DNA of 64,000 nt from Legionella jordanis (GTDB taxonomy: Bacteria > Pseudomonadota > Gammaproteobacteria > Legionellales > Legionellaceae). The DNA lies in NCBI RefSeq assembly GCF_900637635.1, contig NZ_LR134383.1, positions 3,069,724 through 3,133,723 of the forward strand. Direction: 5' to 3'. The notes beneath the pieces are model-generated. The model was not told the origin of the DNA. It did no database searches and saw only the letters and a program-made list of their open reading frames with translations. A program made the position numbers and the translations under genes. This document shows positions 34,104 to 43,933 of the stretch, piece by piece; position 1 is the first letter of the stretch; each line of letters starts with the position of its first letter.

Positions 34104-34786
34104 TGATAATGCTCCGCAACTATTTCACCATCCGCAAGAGTGATTCTCCGGTTACACTGGGCGGCTACTTGATCATCATGGGTCACCATGATGATGCTTC
34201 GCCCTTGGGCATGAAGCTTGTGAAACAGTTTCATCACTTCGCTGCCCGTCCGCGAATCCAGGGCTCCCGTTGGCTCATCCGCTAAAATGACTTGCGGTTC
34301 GGCCACCAATGCTCTGGCAATGGCCACGCGCTGTTGCTGGCCACCAGACAATTGGGTGGGCCGATGATGGGCAAAAGAAGCCATTCCCACCTGATTTAAG
34401 GCATCAAGCACCCGCTCTTTGATCTCAGCTGATGAAACGGAACGATAAGTCAATGGTAATGCTACATTTTGCTCGGCGCTAAATCTTGGGAGTAAATTAA
34501 ATTGTTGAAAGACAAAGCCGATGCTGTGGTTGCGGAGTTGGGCCAAATCATCTTCATTTAAGCCAGCCACATTTTGTCCTCTTAACCGATATTCACCACC
34601 ATCAGCCTTGTCCAGCAAACCAATTATATTCATCAATGTGGATTTGCCTGAACCTGAAGCACCAACAATGGCCAGCAATTCACCCTCTTTGACTTCTAGT
34701 GACACCTCTTTCAACACTTTAGAACTAAAACCCTCAAGGTAATAGGTTTTACTTATCCTGTTTAAATCAATCAAGACCTTAGTCAT
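34100..34786 (-). CDS. MacB-type ABC transporter ATPase
   Basis: 228 residues from the ATG at 34786, which overlaps the adaptor's stop by eight bases; an earlier start would reach further into that gene. Walker [13 protein letters not shown], signature [15 protein letters not shown], Walker [13 protein letters not shown] and H-loop MVTHDD are all present. Belongs to the LolD/MacB group that drives mechanotransmission across the periplasm rather than transport through the membrane. Confidence 0.92.
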   Translation of the reverse strand: MTKVLIDLNRISKTYYLEGFSSKVLKEVSLEVKEGELLAIVGASGSGKSTLMNIIGLLDKADGGEYRLRGQNVAGLNEDDLAQLRNHSIGFVFQQFNLLPRFSAEQNVALPLTYRSVSSAEIKERVLDALNQVGMASFAHHRPTQLSGGQQQRVAIARALVAEPQVILADEPTGALDSRTGSEVMKLFHKLHAQGRSIIMVTHDDQVAAQCNRRITLADGEIVAEHYQ

Positions 34787-35927
34787 AGGCCACAACATCT
34801 CCAGACTTAAGACCGGAAGCAATGATGACTTTATTGGCCTGAGCAGCGCCTGTGGTCACGGGTCGGGAATAAAAAGAACCATCACTGGCCTGCACTTTGA
34901 CCATGCTACTGCCCTTTTCCTGCTTCACCGCACTGATGGGAACTTGCAGCTGGTTATTTGAATCAATATTAATCGCAATGGCTGCGCTCATGCCTACTTT
35001 TACCCATGCCCGCTGCTCAGGCGTGAGGTTTTTGACTTCGACTACGGCACTGAAAGACGGCAAAGAACCATTGCCGGTATTGCTTGCCTGAACATTAACC
35101 GCAACCAATTGACCTTGCAACGTCTGTTTGCCCAAAGCCACACCGGTGATCGTTGCAGGCATACCTGAGTGGATTTTATCGATATCAATTTCAGGAACGT
35201 CAATTTCTACACTTACCCCGCTCAAGTCACCCACCAGCGCAATAACTTGATTGGATTTGACCAGCGTCCCCACATTGAGTTTATTAGACTTGTCATCACC
35301 ATTGGTTTTAGGCGGGTAAAGCAAAATACCATCCGCGGGGGCTTTCAAGCGAATCCGGTTATGATTGCTGCTTAAAGCCTGTCTGACCTTATCGAATTCG
35401 GCAATGCTTAAGGAGGACAGGTTTTTAGTTGAACCATCATCCATCCTTTCCAGCATTTCACTTAATTTTCGGGTAGCCTGCATAAGCGTCATTCGTGCTG
35501 TATCTAAACTTGATTTTTCACTCAGGTAGTTGTTTTTTGACATTAGACCAGAATCCCAAAGTTCCTGTGTGCCGACGAATTTTGCTTTGGCGATGCTGTA
35601 ATTATCCTTGGATTTAAGGTATTCAGTCAGGGTTTCATTGTATTGTTTCTGTAATTCATTCGAATTCAAAGTCACCACAACTTCACCTTTTTTAACAAAT
35701 TGTCCGTAGTGATGATGCATGGTTTCAATGATTCCCTCCACCGGGGTAGTAATTGCACTTTCATGCAAAGGTTCAATGGTGCCTGTGAAAAATAAGGTTT
35801 TATGAACCGGTTCTGGCTTAACGACGTAGGTGTGCAACTCTTTTTTCTGCTGATTTTGCGGATTGCCACAAGCAATAAGCCAGCTTGCCAGAAAAACAAT
35901 TATAAAAACGTTTAATACTCGATTCAT
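34779..35927 (-). CDS. MacA-like periplasmic adaptor lipoprotein
   Basis: 382 residues. Lipoprotein signal with lipobox FLASWLIAC, then a barrel-lipoyl-hairpin layout: PVEGIIETMHHHYGQFVKKG and VVTLNSNELQKQYNE form the lipoyl half and hairpin; a coiled hairpin runs about 85-190; SNQVIALVGDLSGVSVEIDV begins the beta-barrel. Links the inner-membrane ABC unit to the TolC-like channel. Overlaps both neighbours by a few bases. Confidence 0.9.
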   Translation of the reverse strand: MNRVLNVFIIVFLASWLIACGNPQNQQKKELHTYVVKPEPVHKTLFFTGTIEPLHESAITTPVEGIIETMHHHYGQFVKKGEVVVTLNSNELQKQYNETLTEYLKSKDNYSIAKAKFVGTQELWDSGLMSKNNYLSEKSSLDTARMTLMQATRKLSEMLERMDDGSTKNLSSLSIAEFDKVRQALSSNHNRIRLKAPADGILLYPPKTNGDDKSNKLNVGTLVKSNQVIALVGDLSGVSVEIDVPEIDIDKIHSGMPATITGVALGKQTLQGQLVAVNVQASNTGNGSLPSFSAVVEVKNLTPEQRAWVKVGMSAAIAINIDSNNQLQVPISAVKQEKGSSMVKVQASDGSFYSRPVTTGAAQANKVIIASGLKSGDVVAYD

Positions 35928-37549
35928 TTGCCATACCTAAGTTTAATTTGCCAGGACTCCAGGGTAGTTCCCAAAAGCAGTTGTAAAGCGGATAACTGAT
36001 TCAGATAAGCAATTTTTGCACTAATCAAACCAGCTTGAGCCTGGATGAGTTGATTTTGAGTGTTATTGACATCCAAAGAGGTTGCAATGCCCGCTTCCAA
36101 TCGTTTCTTTTCCAAAGCATAGGATTGTGCGGCTAATTTTACTTGTTTTTGCGCTAATTGGTAACGTTTTGCCAAGCTATTAATGTTGTTGATGATATTG
36201 GTGATGTTCGTTTCCAATGCACGCTTGGCCGCAATGAGATTTAAGCGGTCCTTTTCCAGTTTAACCTTGGCATTGATTAATTGACTTCGCCGATTTAAAT
36301 CATGGATGGGAATCGTTAATGACACACGAGCGGCTTCAGTTATATTCTGGCCATTGTAAATATTGCGAAAACCATTGGAGGTAACGCTGTTCACATCGGT
36401 CACATTACCACTTTGCACATTAGCACCCACATCAAGCTGCCATAATTGCTGATTTTTAGCCAACTTATAGGCTCGCTCATCCGCTCTGATGAGCATTTTG
36501 AGAGCCAAAAATTGGGTATTGTGGTTTAACGCCAAATCAATCGATTGTTGTAAGTTAGGAATAACTATTTTTTCCAAAGCCACATCACTGGGCACCGACA
36601 GACGCATTTTGGGGTCAAGGCCAATGGTTTGCAGCAAATCCTGTGCAGCCGTTTGAAAATCGTTCTCGGCCTGCTCAACCAATAACTTTAAAGATTCTAT
36701 TTGGTAGGATTGTTGAATGTTGGCCGTTGGTTCCAGTTGCCCTGCCTTGATTTTCTTCTCATTAATCCCATAGGTTCTGCGGGCTTCTTTAAGCTGCAAC
36801 CTTTGATTTTCCAAATTGTTCCCGCTCAGAATTAAAGCTCGGTATGCCATAATGACCTGAGTGATTTGATCACTCACTGATTGCTGTAAATTGAGCTTGT
36901 TCAGCCATTCATTGTCCAAAGCATTTAGCAGTCCGGCCTCATTCACTTCTTTACCAAATCCCCTCAGCAAAGGTTGGGTGATTGATAAATTAAGCACTGG
37001 CGTGAAACTGTTGTAATTGGAAACATTATTATCGAGGTTTAAAGAGAGTTGTGTACCCAGTTTAGTTTTCAGATTCAGCTCAGGAGTGGCCAAGGCGCTG
37101 CTGCTATTGGTCGAGCCAACGCCACTGAATCGGGTTCTTTGAGCCACGGCCGAACCGGCTAAGGCATATTGCAACTCAAATTCATTATGGGCAAGACGTA
37201 TTTGATATCGTTGAATGATGCGATCCAGTTCGGCATTTTGAATGTTCGGATTGTAGCGGAGCGCCAAAAGAATCGCTTCGCGCAAACTAAGGCGTTTAGG
37301 TTTTTTATTGCTTGCATCCGGTGCCGTAGGCAAGTCAACCCAATTATTAATCAGATACTCAGGGTTATTAATAGCTTGTTGCAAGCGCTCTTCCGCCGCC
37401 AACACACGCGATGCTTCTTCCGTCGGCGCATTCATCCAGGAATAAGTGGCAGCATCTTTGCCATCAACATTGTCGGGGGCGGCTATCAGTTTCAGAGCGA
37501 AGCCAATGCCAAAAACGACAGCAAGCCATCGCATGCGGGGCAAATTCAT
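35924..37549 (-). CDS. TolC-family outer-membrane channel
   Basis: 541 residues, longer than TolC because of an extra N-terminal region of about 70 residues. Signal peptide about 1-24 (WLAVVFGIGFALKLIA). Two OEP repeats with long helices: SLREAILLALRYNPNIQNAE opens the first, QSIDLALNHNTQFLALKMLI the second; LNNTQNQLIQAQAGLISAKI-type helix and LLLGTTLESW close it. First gene of the efflux operon (TolC, adaptor, ATPase, permease), so the four products form one tripartite pump; the exported substrate could be a peptide, toxin or macrolide-like compound. Confidence 0.88.
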   Translation of the reverse strand: MNLPRMRWLAVVFGIGFALKLIAAPDNVDGKDAATYSWMNAPTEEASRVLAAEERLQQAINNPEYLINNWVDLPTAPDASNKKPKRLSLREAILLALRYNPNIQNAELDRIIQRYQIRLAHNEFELQYALAGSAVAQRTRFSGVGSTNSSSALATPELNLKTKLGTQLSLNLDNNVSNYNSFTPVLNLSITQPLLRGFGKEVNEAGLLNALDNEWLNKLNLQQSVSDQITQVIMAYRALILSGNNLENQRLQLKEARRTYGINEKKIKAGQLEPTANIQQSYQIESLKLLVEQAENDFQTAAQDLLQTIGLDPKMRLSVPSDVALEKIVIPNLQQSIDLALNHNTQFLALKMLIRADERAYKLAKNQQLWQLDVGANVQSGNVTDVNSVTSNGFRNIYNGQNITEAARVSLTIPIHDLNRRSQLINAKVKLEKDRLNLIAAKRALETNITNIINNINSLAKRYQLAQKQVKLAAQSYALEKKRLEAGIATSLDVNNTQNQLIQAQAGLISAKIAYLNQLSALQLLLGTTLESWQIKLRYGK

Positions 37550-37684
37550 TGGAGGAGAACCAACCTTAAAAATACTTGTTGCAAACTCATGTTTAAAATT
37601 AAACCATATATTTGCTGCCGACAGAAGAGTTTCAATGGCAAAACAGCTTTCTTACGAGCTTACGAGGCGGCCAACAGAGCGTTA

Positions 37685-38857
37685 TTAAAGCTCCAGGCTT
37701 TTGCCCGCAGCTTGTTGAATGAACAATTTTTTTAACGGAGGCAAACGATTACAAAACGACAATCCGAAAGCCCGTAAACGGCTCACTACCCTTAAGGGAT
37801 TTAAAAAGACAGCTTTTAAGCCCTCCATCATGGCAATGATCTGCCACACGGCATATCGTCTTTGTCTCTGATAGAAACCCAACAACTTAAGATTGATGCG
37901 GTTGCTTGAACCATCAAGTGCTTGCAACCAGCAATCCACATCGGCAAGCCCAACATTTAAACCTAAGCCTGCCAATGGGTGAATGGTATGAGCAGCATCA
38001 CCCATGAGTATCCAGTTTTGTCCGCTGTACTGTTTGGCATGACGCATGGTCAATGGAAAACCATAGCGGGCACCTTGAACTTCGACCTTGCCCAGCTTAC
38101 TGGCAAAAGCCTTTTCCAGCTCATGATTGAAATCTTCTGCTGAAAGGGCCATAAGCTTTTTTGCATGTGCTGGCGTAGTCGACCAAACGATGGAACATAG
38201 GTGTTCATCCGCCAAGGGAAGAAAAGCGAGAGGCCCATCTGAATTGAATACCTGATAAGCCGTTTTTTGGTGGGGTTTTTCTGTTTTTACCAGAGCCACA
38301 ATGGCATCTTGATGGTAAGACCAAGAGGTGAGTCCTACATTCAGTAGTTTCCGGCAGAGAGAATTGGCGCCATCGGCGATCATCAATAACTTTGCTTCCC
38401 AACTGCTATTGGCGGCAGACACGGTGATGCGGTCATTTGCCTGCTCAATGCACTCTATTTTACTGTCAGCAAATAAATGAACTTTTTGCCAATGTGCAAT
38501 TTCCTTTAACAAGGCTTCTTTTAATACAGTTTCTTCAAGAATATGCCCCAATGCACTGGCTTTGACCTCTCTTGAATCAAAATCGATGTGAGCACGATTG
38601 CCGGCATCCCAGACATGCATGCGCTGATAAGGCGACAGCCGCTCTTGCTTTATTTGTTGCCAAACATTGAGCTGCTCAAACAATTCCTGGGAAGCCAAAT
38701 TAATTGCATAAACGCGCGGGTCAAAGCGGTTGCTGTCGATGATTAATGAAGTACCGTCTATTACAGCCACTGTGAAGTCGCGTTTGGCCATAGCCAAAGC
38801 CGCAGTCAAACCGACGATGCCCCCTCCAACTACAACGACGTCAAACTGGTGATTCAT
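37685..38857 (-). CDS. ubiI: FAD-dependent ubiquinone-synthesis hydroxylase, UbiI type
   Basis: 390 residues. FAD motifs VVVVGGGIVGLTAALAMAKR, the DG-type stretch MIADGANSLCRKLLN, and MGDAAHTIHPLAGLGLNVGL. Belongs to the UbiH/UbiI/UbiF group; position after ubiH and pepP suggests UbiI (C5 hydroxylation), but UbiF cannot be ruled out from sequence alone. Start overlaps the ubiH stop by four bases (ATGA). Confidence 0.85.
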   Translation of the reverse strand: MNHQFDVVVVGGGIVGLTAALAMAKRDFTVAVIDGTSLIIDSNRFDPRVYAINLASQELFEQLNVWQQIKQERLSPYQRMHVWDAGNRAHIDFDSREVKASALGHILEETVLKEALLKEIAHWQKVHLFADSKIECIEQANDRITVSAANSSWEAKLLMIADGANSLCRKLLNVGLTSWSYHQDAIVALVKTEKPHQKTAYQVFNSDGPLAFLPLADEHLCSIVWSTTPAHAKKLMALSAEDFNHELEKAFASKLGKVEVQGARYGFPLTMRHAKQYSGQNWILMGDAAHTIHPLAGLGLNVGLADVDCWLQALDGSSNRINLKLLGFYQRQRRYAVWQIIAMMEGLKAVFLNPLRVVSRLRAFGLSFCNRLPPLKKLFIQQAAGKSLEL

Positions 38858-40053
38858 TGACCATCCTCCAGATCAATCCCACAGACCAAATCGGGCGTAA
38901 TGCCCCCAAAACCTTGTGTATAATGGCGTAACAGCTTTTTCAAAACAGTGAAATGCTCCATGGCCATTAAGCCCGCATTACGGGCAAGCGCCATACCAGG
39001 CAAGCGGCTGGTGAAAATTTTAATGAGGCCATCGGTTAATGTTACAATGGCTCGTTGATCATGCCGTCTCATCGAGGAGTAATTAGCAAGCATGGCTTCA
39101 TTTAACCCGTCATTCATAATGCATTGCGCCAAAGCGGCCACGTCGCGAAGGCCCAGGTTAAATCCCTGCCCGGCTACCGGATGCAAGGTGTGCACGGCAT
39201 TTCCAACAAATACAAAGGGCCATTTTACGGCAGTTGGCATGAGAACTTGTTTTAAAGGGAAGAGCATGCGCTCCCCGGCCCGACAAAAACGGCCTAAGCG
39301 ATAGCCAAAGGCTTGTTGCAAGGCTTTTAAAAATTCTTTTTCGGAAACGATCATGAGCTGCTGTGCCTGCTGAGGCGGCAAAGCCCAAACCAGCGATGCT
39401 CTATTATCGGTTAGCGGGAGCATTGCCAAGGGGCCTGAGGGAGTAAACCGCTCATAGGCTACATGATCATGCGTGCGAGCCAAGCCAATATTGGCAACAA
39501 TGGCTTGCTGATGGTAATCATGGGTTTTGGTTTTCAAATTCAGTAATTGGCGCACAGCTGAATGAGTGCCATCGGCTGCTACCACCAGTTTCGCCGAAAT
39601 TTTAAATTGCTGGCCATTAGGCGTGGTCACCAGGGCAATTCCGCTTGCCTCGTCTAATTGGCTTAATTGGGCAGGCGCTAACACATCATCTTTATTTAAA
39701 AGTTGCTGAAGCGCTTGGTTAATATAAGGCATTTCAACTACATAACCTAATGCCTTTCCAGGCTTGGCTTGCAAACGTGTGGCAGCAAACTGCCTTTGCT
39801 CGGAAACGTGAATTTGGCGAATACTCGTTGCCTTATTTTCCAGCAAAGGCCAGATGTTGAGCTTTTCTAAAATACGGATACTAGCCGGAGATAAAGCCAG
39901 ACTACGTGCGTCGAAGTTAATGTCTGCTTTCTCGCTAAGCGGTTTATTATCGATCAATAAAACACGAAAACCTTTTCCTGCCAAAGCAAGCAGCAAGGCC
40001 GCCCCAGTGAGCCCGCCACCAACAATTAAAATATCAAGTTCTTTTTCAACCAC
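38854..40053 (-). CDS. ubiH: FAD-dependent ubiquinone-synthesis hydroxylase, UbiH type
   Basis: 399 residues. ILIVGGGLTGAALLLALAGK (FAD fold), VAADGTHSAVRQLLN (DG motif) and FVGNAVHTLHPVAGQGFNLG with LRDVAALAQ. The HPVAGQGFNLGLRD form is typical of UbiH. Catalyses C6 hydroxylation of the quinone ring. Its start overlaps the pepP stop by eight bases, so pepP-ubiH-ubiI are one operon, as in E. coli. Confidence 0.88.
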   Translation of the reverse strand: MVEKELDILIVGGGLTGAALLLALAGKGFRVLLIDNKPLSEKADINFDARSLALSPASIRILEKLNIWPLLENKATSIRQIHVSEQRQFAATRLQAKPGKALGYVVEMPYINQALQQLLNKDDVLAPAQLSQLDEASGIALVTTPNGQQFKISAKLVVAADGTHSAVRQLLNLKTKTHDYHQQAIVANIGLARTHDHVAYERFTPSGPLAMLPLTDNRASLVWALPPQQAQQLMIVSEKEFLKALQQAFGYRLGRFCRAGERMLFPLKQVLMPTAVKWPFVFVGNAVHTLHPVAGQGFNLGLRDVAALAQCIMNDGLNEAMLANYSSMRRHDQRAIVTLTDGLIKIFTSRLPGMALARNAGLMAMEHFTVLKKLLRHYTQGFGGITPDLVCGIDLEDGQ

Positions 40054-41353
40054 GCACTAAAGCCTCTATTTCTTCAACATCAACGGGCAATGCGGCTGTT
40101 AAATTCTCATGACCATCCTGGCAAACTAAAATATCGTCCTCAATCCGCACACCAATATTCCACCAGCGCTCATCAACCCCTGCCATATTGGCAGTGATGT
40201 ATATACCTGGCTCTACCGTAAGCACCATTCCTGGCTCAAGTGAGCGCCATTCACCGTCAATTTTGTAACGCCCGGCATCATGAACATCAAGGCCTAACCA
40301 ATGTCCTGAGTTATGCATGTAAAAGGGTTTATAGGCTTCCCCGGAAATCAGGCGGTCAATATCCCCTTTTAAAATACCGAGCTCACACAATCCTTCTGTT
40401 AAAACTCTCACAATGATTCGTTGAACTTCATTCCAGCGCAAACCAGGTTTTACAGCAGCAATCCCGGCTCGCTGCGCTTTTAAAACCAATTCGTAAATGG
40501 CGCGTTGCTCTGCATTGAACCGGCCATTGATGGGGAATGTCCGGGTGATATCGGCTGCGTAATTGGCGTACTCACCGCCTGCGTCGATCAACAGCAAATC
40601 GCCTGAATGCAAGTTTTGGTTGTTTTCAGTGTAATGAAGTATGCAGCTGTTGGCACCACTTGCAACAATGGGGTCATAAGCTACGCTGCGGCAACCCCCG
40701 CGGCTAAATTCATAAATCAATTCGGCTTCTAGCTGATATTCATTGTGTGCATCCCGGCAGGCACGCATGGCGCGCTTATGGGCGAGCACTGAAATTTCCG
40801 CCGCTTTGCGCATCAAAGCAATTTCAGCTTCGCTCTTGAATAAGCGCATTTCACTCAACACCGGTTCGAGGTCATAAACCGCCTCAGGGGCTTTAATTCC
40901 TCGCCTTATGAACCCTTTAACCCTCTGCAAAGTATTTAAAATTTTATCCTCATAGGCGGGATAGCGCCCCAAGGCATAATACAGCGCAGATTTACCCGCC
41001 AATAAGTCGCCTAATCGGGTTTCCAGCTCGTGAATGGAAAAGGCTGCGTTAACGCCCAGTACTTCACAGGCTGCCTCTTGCCCCAAACGTCTTCCAGTCC
41101 ATTGCTCTTGAGCCGCATCATGAGGACGGTTAAACAGATAACTTTCACCTTCAGGGCCGGAAAATATAACCAGCATGGCCTCAGGTTCATTGAAGCCGGT
41201 GAGATAATAAAAATCACTATCCTGGCGGAAACGGTAATGACTATCCCCGCTTCGAAGGGCTTCACTGGCGGCCGGAATAATGGCCACTGCATTTGCATGA
41301 AGTTGCTTGGCCAATTTCTTGCGTCTGGCTTGATACTCTTCTTTTGTAATCAT
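40046..41353 (-). CDS. pepP: Xaa-Pro aminopeptidase
   Basis: 435 residues from the ATG at 41353, which has AAGGGAC four bases upstream; the upstream open frame is not conserved in kind. N-terminal creatinase domain, then a pita-bread catalytic domain with the metal ligands in LLIDAGGEYANYAADITRTF (two Asp), MHNSGHWLGLDVHD (His), LEPGMVLTVEPGIYI (Glu) and GVRIEDDILV (Glu). Removes residues before proline in the cytosol. Leads the pepP-ubiH-ubiI operon, after the UPF0149 gene. Confidence 0.92.
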   Translation of the reverse strand: MITKEEYQARRKKLAKQLHANAVAIIPAASEALRSGDSHYRFRQDSDFYYLTGFNEPEAMLVIFSGPEGESYLFNRPHDAAQEQWTGRRLGQEAACEVLGVNAAFSIHELETRLGDLLAGKSALYYALGRYPAYEDKILNTLQRVKGFIRRGIKAPEAVYDLEPVLSEMRLFKSEAEIALMRKAAEISVLAHKRAMRACRDAHNEYQLEAELIYEFSRGGCRSVAYDPIVASGANSCILHYTENNQNLHSGDLLLIDAGGEYANYAADITRTFPINGRFNAEQRAIYELVLKAQRAGIAAVKPGLRWNEVQRIIVRVLTEGLCELGILKGDIDRLISGEAYKPFYMHNSGHWLGLDVHDAGRYKIDGEWRSLEPGMVLTVEPGIYITANMAGVDERWWNIGVRIEDDILVCQDGHENLTAALPVDVEEIEALVRG

Positions 41354-41384
41354 TTTTGTCCCTTGCCTATTGCTGCGCGTGCCA

Positions 41385-41966
41385 TTAATGAGTGGTATTC
41401 GTAGAGGCCTTATTGCCATCACCCAGGATGTCACCATAGATACGTAACACAGCCATCCGAGCGTATTCACTCACTTCCATGAGCGCTTTTTCATCTTCTT
41501 CATCGACTTCCAAAGATTCATAATCCAGCTGGGCAAATTCAAGCATGTGCTGCAAGGCCTCCTGAGAGTCTTCTTCTTGCAGCTGCTCATAACCAATCCC
41601 TGCTAAAGTCATGCCCTGGATAAAGCCATCACACCATTCGCTAAAGGCTTGAGCGCGAGCGATTAAAGGTTCCTCTTCATCAGGAAGCAAAAGCTGAAAT
41701 TCAAAATCAAAATTAGCCAACTGTTGTTGGCTGATGGCATAAACGTCAAACATAGCCAAGGCCGCAGCGCGAGTGGCCTCATCCTTGTTGTGCTTTAAGG
41801 TTAAAGCCCGCAGGTAAGCTTCGCCCTCGGCGGGGGCTCCTGCGCAAAGATAACCGCACATTACGCCATGCAATTCACTGATTGAAATAGGCAGTGTCAA
41901 AACGCTCAAATCATCAAAAAAAGTTTGATAGGTTGGAAGATGTAAACCCTGGCTTTCGATAGGCAT
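41385..41966 (-). CDS. ygfB: UPF0149 family protein (YgfB-like)
   Basis: 193 residues. LSVLTLPISISELHGVMCGY at the start and SEWCDGFIQGMTLAGIGYEQ in the middle are family signatures; the end is acidic and helical (LDYESLEVDEEDEKALMEVS). Gene order ygfB-pepP-ubiH-ubiI is conserved across gammaproteobacteria. Its role is not settled; it may bind RNA-regulatory or stress proteins. Divergent from zapA. Confidence 0.88.
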   Translation of the reverse strand: MPIESQGLHLPTYQTFFDDLSVLTLPISISELHGVMCGYLCAGAPAEGEAYLRALTLKHNKDEATRAAALAMFDVYAISQQQLANFDFEFQLLLPDEEEPLIARAQAFSEWCDGFIQGMTLAGIGYEQLQEEDSQEALQHMLEFAQLDYESLEVDEEDEKALMEVSEYARMAVLRIYGDILGDGNKASTNTTH

Positions 41967-42070
41967 AATAAACTCATTATCAGAAAATAATCAATCATAA
42001 CTGATTTGCCGGAGCAAGCCAAAATTGCTACCATTTGATAAAGCACTGTCACACTGTATAGGCTAAGGAA

Positions 42071-42391
42071 ATGACTACCTCAAAATCATGTTCAATTAAA
42101 TTAATGAATAAAATTTATGAAATTAAATGTCCCGACAGTGAGATGGACAATCTTCAACAGGCTGCTGAAAAGTTAAATCAGCATCTCATGCACAATAAAA
42201 AGAAATTCAAATCACTGGATGATTTTCAAACGCTATTGTTAGCCGCTTTGCATGTCAGCCATGAATTAATCACTTGCCAAAGGCAGCAAGAACAGCAAAG
42301 GCAGCAAGTCACGCAGTTCATTAATTCCTTGGAAAATAAAATTCATCAAGTTGTGCATGGCAATCTCATCCATGATCCGCAAACTGATTAA
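42071..42391 (+). CDS. zapA: Cell division protein ZapA
   Basis: 106 residues. NKIYEIKCPDSEMDNLQQAA, then LNQHLMHNKKKFKSLDDFQT, and a C-terminal coiled coil with QQEQQRQQVTQFINSLENKI. ZapA cross-links FtsZ filaments at mid-cell. In many relatives the 6S RNA gene follows; here only 93 bp separate it from the phasin gene, so there is no room for one. Confidence 0.88.
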   Translation: MTTSKSCSIKLMNKIYEIKCPDSEMDNLQQAAEKLNQHLMHNKKKFKSLDDFQTLLLAALHVSHELITCQRQQEQQRQQVTQFINSLENKIHQVVHGNLIHDPQTD

Positions 42392-42400
42392 TCCCTTGCC

Positions 42401-42417
42401 AGGGGTAATCTGCCCCT
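42401..42417 (+). terminator. Short terminator after zapA
   Basis: AGGGG (42401-42405) pairs with CCCCT (42413-42417) and is followed by TTCTT, ten bases after the zapA stop. The stem is short. Confidence 0.4.
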
Positions 42418-42420
42418 TTC

Positions 42421-42449
42421 TTGACAATAGGCAGAATGTATTCTAAATT
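42421..42449 (+). promoter_or_regulatory. Promoter of the phasin gene
   Basis: TTGACA (42421-42426), a 17-bp spacer and TAAATT (42444-42449), 35 bp before the phasin ATG. The -35 is perfect; the -10 matches four of six bases. AGGGAG precedes the ATG. Confidence 0.55.
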
Positions 42450-42484
42450 TCTATTGTGCAGCGCAACATAATAGGGAGATTATC

Positions 42485-42784
42485 ATGCAACAAGATTATA
42501 TGGGAAACTGGTCTTCAATGATGCATCGTGTGCAAAAGCCTTTACAGGATATGATGGAATTGAATGCACGCACCCTGCAAAATTTAAGCTATTTAAAACC
42601 TGAAGACTTGCAACAAATTCGAAAACCAGAAGAACTGTTTGAAAAACAAATGAATGTGTTTGTCGAAAACGGACACAAGGCTTTGGATTATATGCAAAAA
42701 AGCTTTGCCATTTTTGAAAACAGCCTCATGTCTATATCCAGAGAGGTAAAAAACACTTCCGAGCAAGCTCGGGGAAGAATGTAA
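42485..42784 (+). CDS. Phasin family protein
   Basis: 99 residues, all helical: NWSSMMHRVQKPLQDMMELN, LRNLSYLKPEDLQQIRKPE-type stretch and ENGHKALDYMQKSFAIFENS match the short phasin_2 pattern. Phasins coat polyhydroxybutyrate granules, the storage polymer Legionella builds before transmission. It has its own promoter. Confidence 0.8.
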   Translation: MQQDYMGNWSSMMHRVQKPLQDMMELNARTLQNLSYLKPEDLQQIRKPEELFEKQMNVFVENGHKALDYMQKSFAIFENSLMSISREVKNTSEQARGRM

Positions 42785-42809
42785 ACGGGCTGTGCAGATA
42801 GAAGTCTTC

Positions 42810-42850
42810 GCAGGATTCCTCAAAACACAAGCGTGTTGCGAGGAATCTGC
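42810..42850. terminator. Long hairpin between convergent genes
   Basis: GCAGGATTCCTC (42810-42821) pairs with GAGGAATCTGC (42840-42850) with one bulge, and an inner AACAC/GTGTT stem extends it. It lies between the ends of the phasin and trhO genes, so it may end both transcripts, though T runs are poor. Confidence 0.5.
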
Positions 42851-42881
42851 GCTCGAGTGTTCAGAATAACATTATTGAGAT

Positions 42882-43664
42882 TTATAAGTCTTGGTCCGTA
42901 TTCGCTTTGCGGTTCTTGTTTTTCCACTCAAGATCGATGCTGCCCACTTCCAGGCCATTTAAGTTATCATCAACCGCGACGCGATTATCAAACACAAAGC
43001 AGGTCCCTTCCCAAAGAGATTTTTCTTTTGGCATTTTTTCAATATAGTTCAAAATACCACCATTTAATTGATAAACCTCTTCAAAGCCCAGATTTTTTAA
43101 ATACACGGTAGATTTTTCACAACGTATACCGCCCGTGCAAAACATGGCGATTTTTTTATTTTTATGTTGGGTCAGATTTTTTTCGACGTAGTCAGGGAAA
43201 TCTCTGAAGTTTTCTGTTTTGGGGTTGATAGCACCCTTGAATGTGCCAAGTTTAACTTCATAATCATTTCGGGTGTCAATCACCAGCACTTCTGGATCTG
43301 AAATCAGTTGATTCCACTCCTCGGGTTCCACATGCGTTCCGGAAATTTGATGTGGGTCGACGTTATCCACGCCAAGTGTGACGATTTCCTTGCGTAGTTT
43401 CACTTTGGATTTATCAAAGGGATTGAACGGGCTTTGGCTGAATTTAAAGCTTAACTGTTCAAGCCCAGGGTATTGCTTAAGATGCTCGATGAAACAAGTT
43501 AAATTTTCTTGCTCGCCACAAATTGTGCCGTTGATGCCTTCAGATGCAAGAATAATTGTGCCCTTAATCCCTTTTTCCTTCATAAAAGTTAATATCGGCT
43601 CCTTCATGGAGGTATAGTCAGGAAAAGGGGTGAATTCGTAAAAAGCAGCAACTACATAGTTCAT
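42882..43664 (-). CDS. trhO: tRNA uridine-34 hydroxylase (rhodanese family)
   Basis: 260 residues. An N-terminal ferredoxin-like domain ([36 protein letters not shown]) and a rhodanese domain with [20 protein letters not shown] and the active Cys in [17 protein letters not shown]. This is the YceA/TrhO layout; the enzyme forms 5-hydroxyuridine at tRNA position 34 using O2. Alone. Confidence 0.92.
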   Translation of the reverse strand: MNYVVAAFYEFTPFPDYTSMKEPILTFMKEKGIKGTIILASEGINGTICGEQENLTCFIEHLKQYPGLEQLSFKFSQSPFNPFDKSKVKLRKEIVTLGVDNVDPHQISGTHVEPEEWNQLISDPEVLVIDTRNDYEVKLGTFKGAINPKTENFRDFPDYVEKNLTQHKNKKIAMFCTGGIRCEKSTVYLKNLGFEEVYQLNGGILNYIEKMPKEKSLWEGTCFVFDNRVAVDDNLNGLEVGSIDLEWKNKNRKANTDQDL

Positions 43665-43879
43665 TTTTATACCTGAGTGAAAATTCTATCTTCTAGATGG
43701 AATACTAATTTTTGAGATTGATTGCGCATTCTAACGATGCGGCAAGCCGTCCACAATCCATTTGAATTTTACCACAATTGTGCAATACCTGGGAATTCTT
43801 ACAAATATTGCTAAGTAATTCATGCTTGGCATTTGCCAATAATTTGCCATTCAGGCCAATGATTGTATATATTTTTAAC

Positions 43880-43903
43880 ATAGGGTGTTTGTTTTTACCC
43901 TAT
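43880..43903. promoter_or_regulatory. Inverted repeat upstream of a small basic gene
   Basis: ATAGGGT (43880-43886) and ACCCTAT (43897-43903) are perfect inverses around a T-rich 10-bp loop, 31 bp before the ATG at 43934. Could be an operator or a leader hairpin. 43665-43879 otherwise shows no gene. Confidence 0.4.
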
Positions 43904-43933
43904 CTTTCCAGTTTGTAACAGAAGGAAGTTATC

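Noticed and set aside
42392..42484. Possible 6S RNA gene after zapA
   Set aside because: The gap is only 93 bp and contains a short terminator and the phasin promoter; 6S RNA needs about 180 nt.
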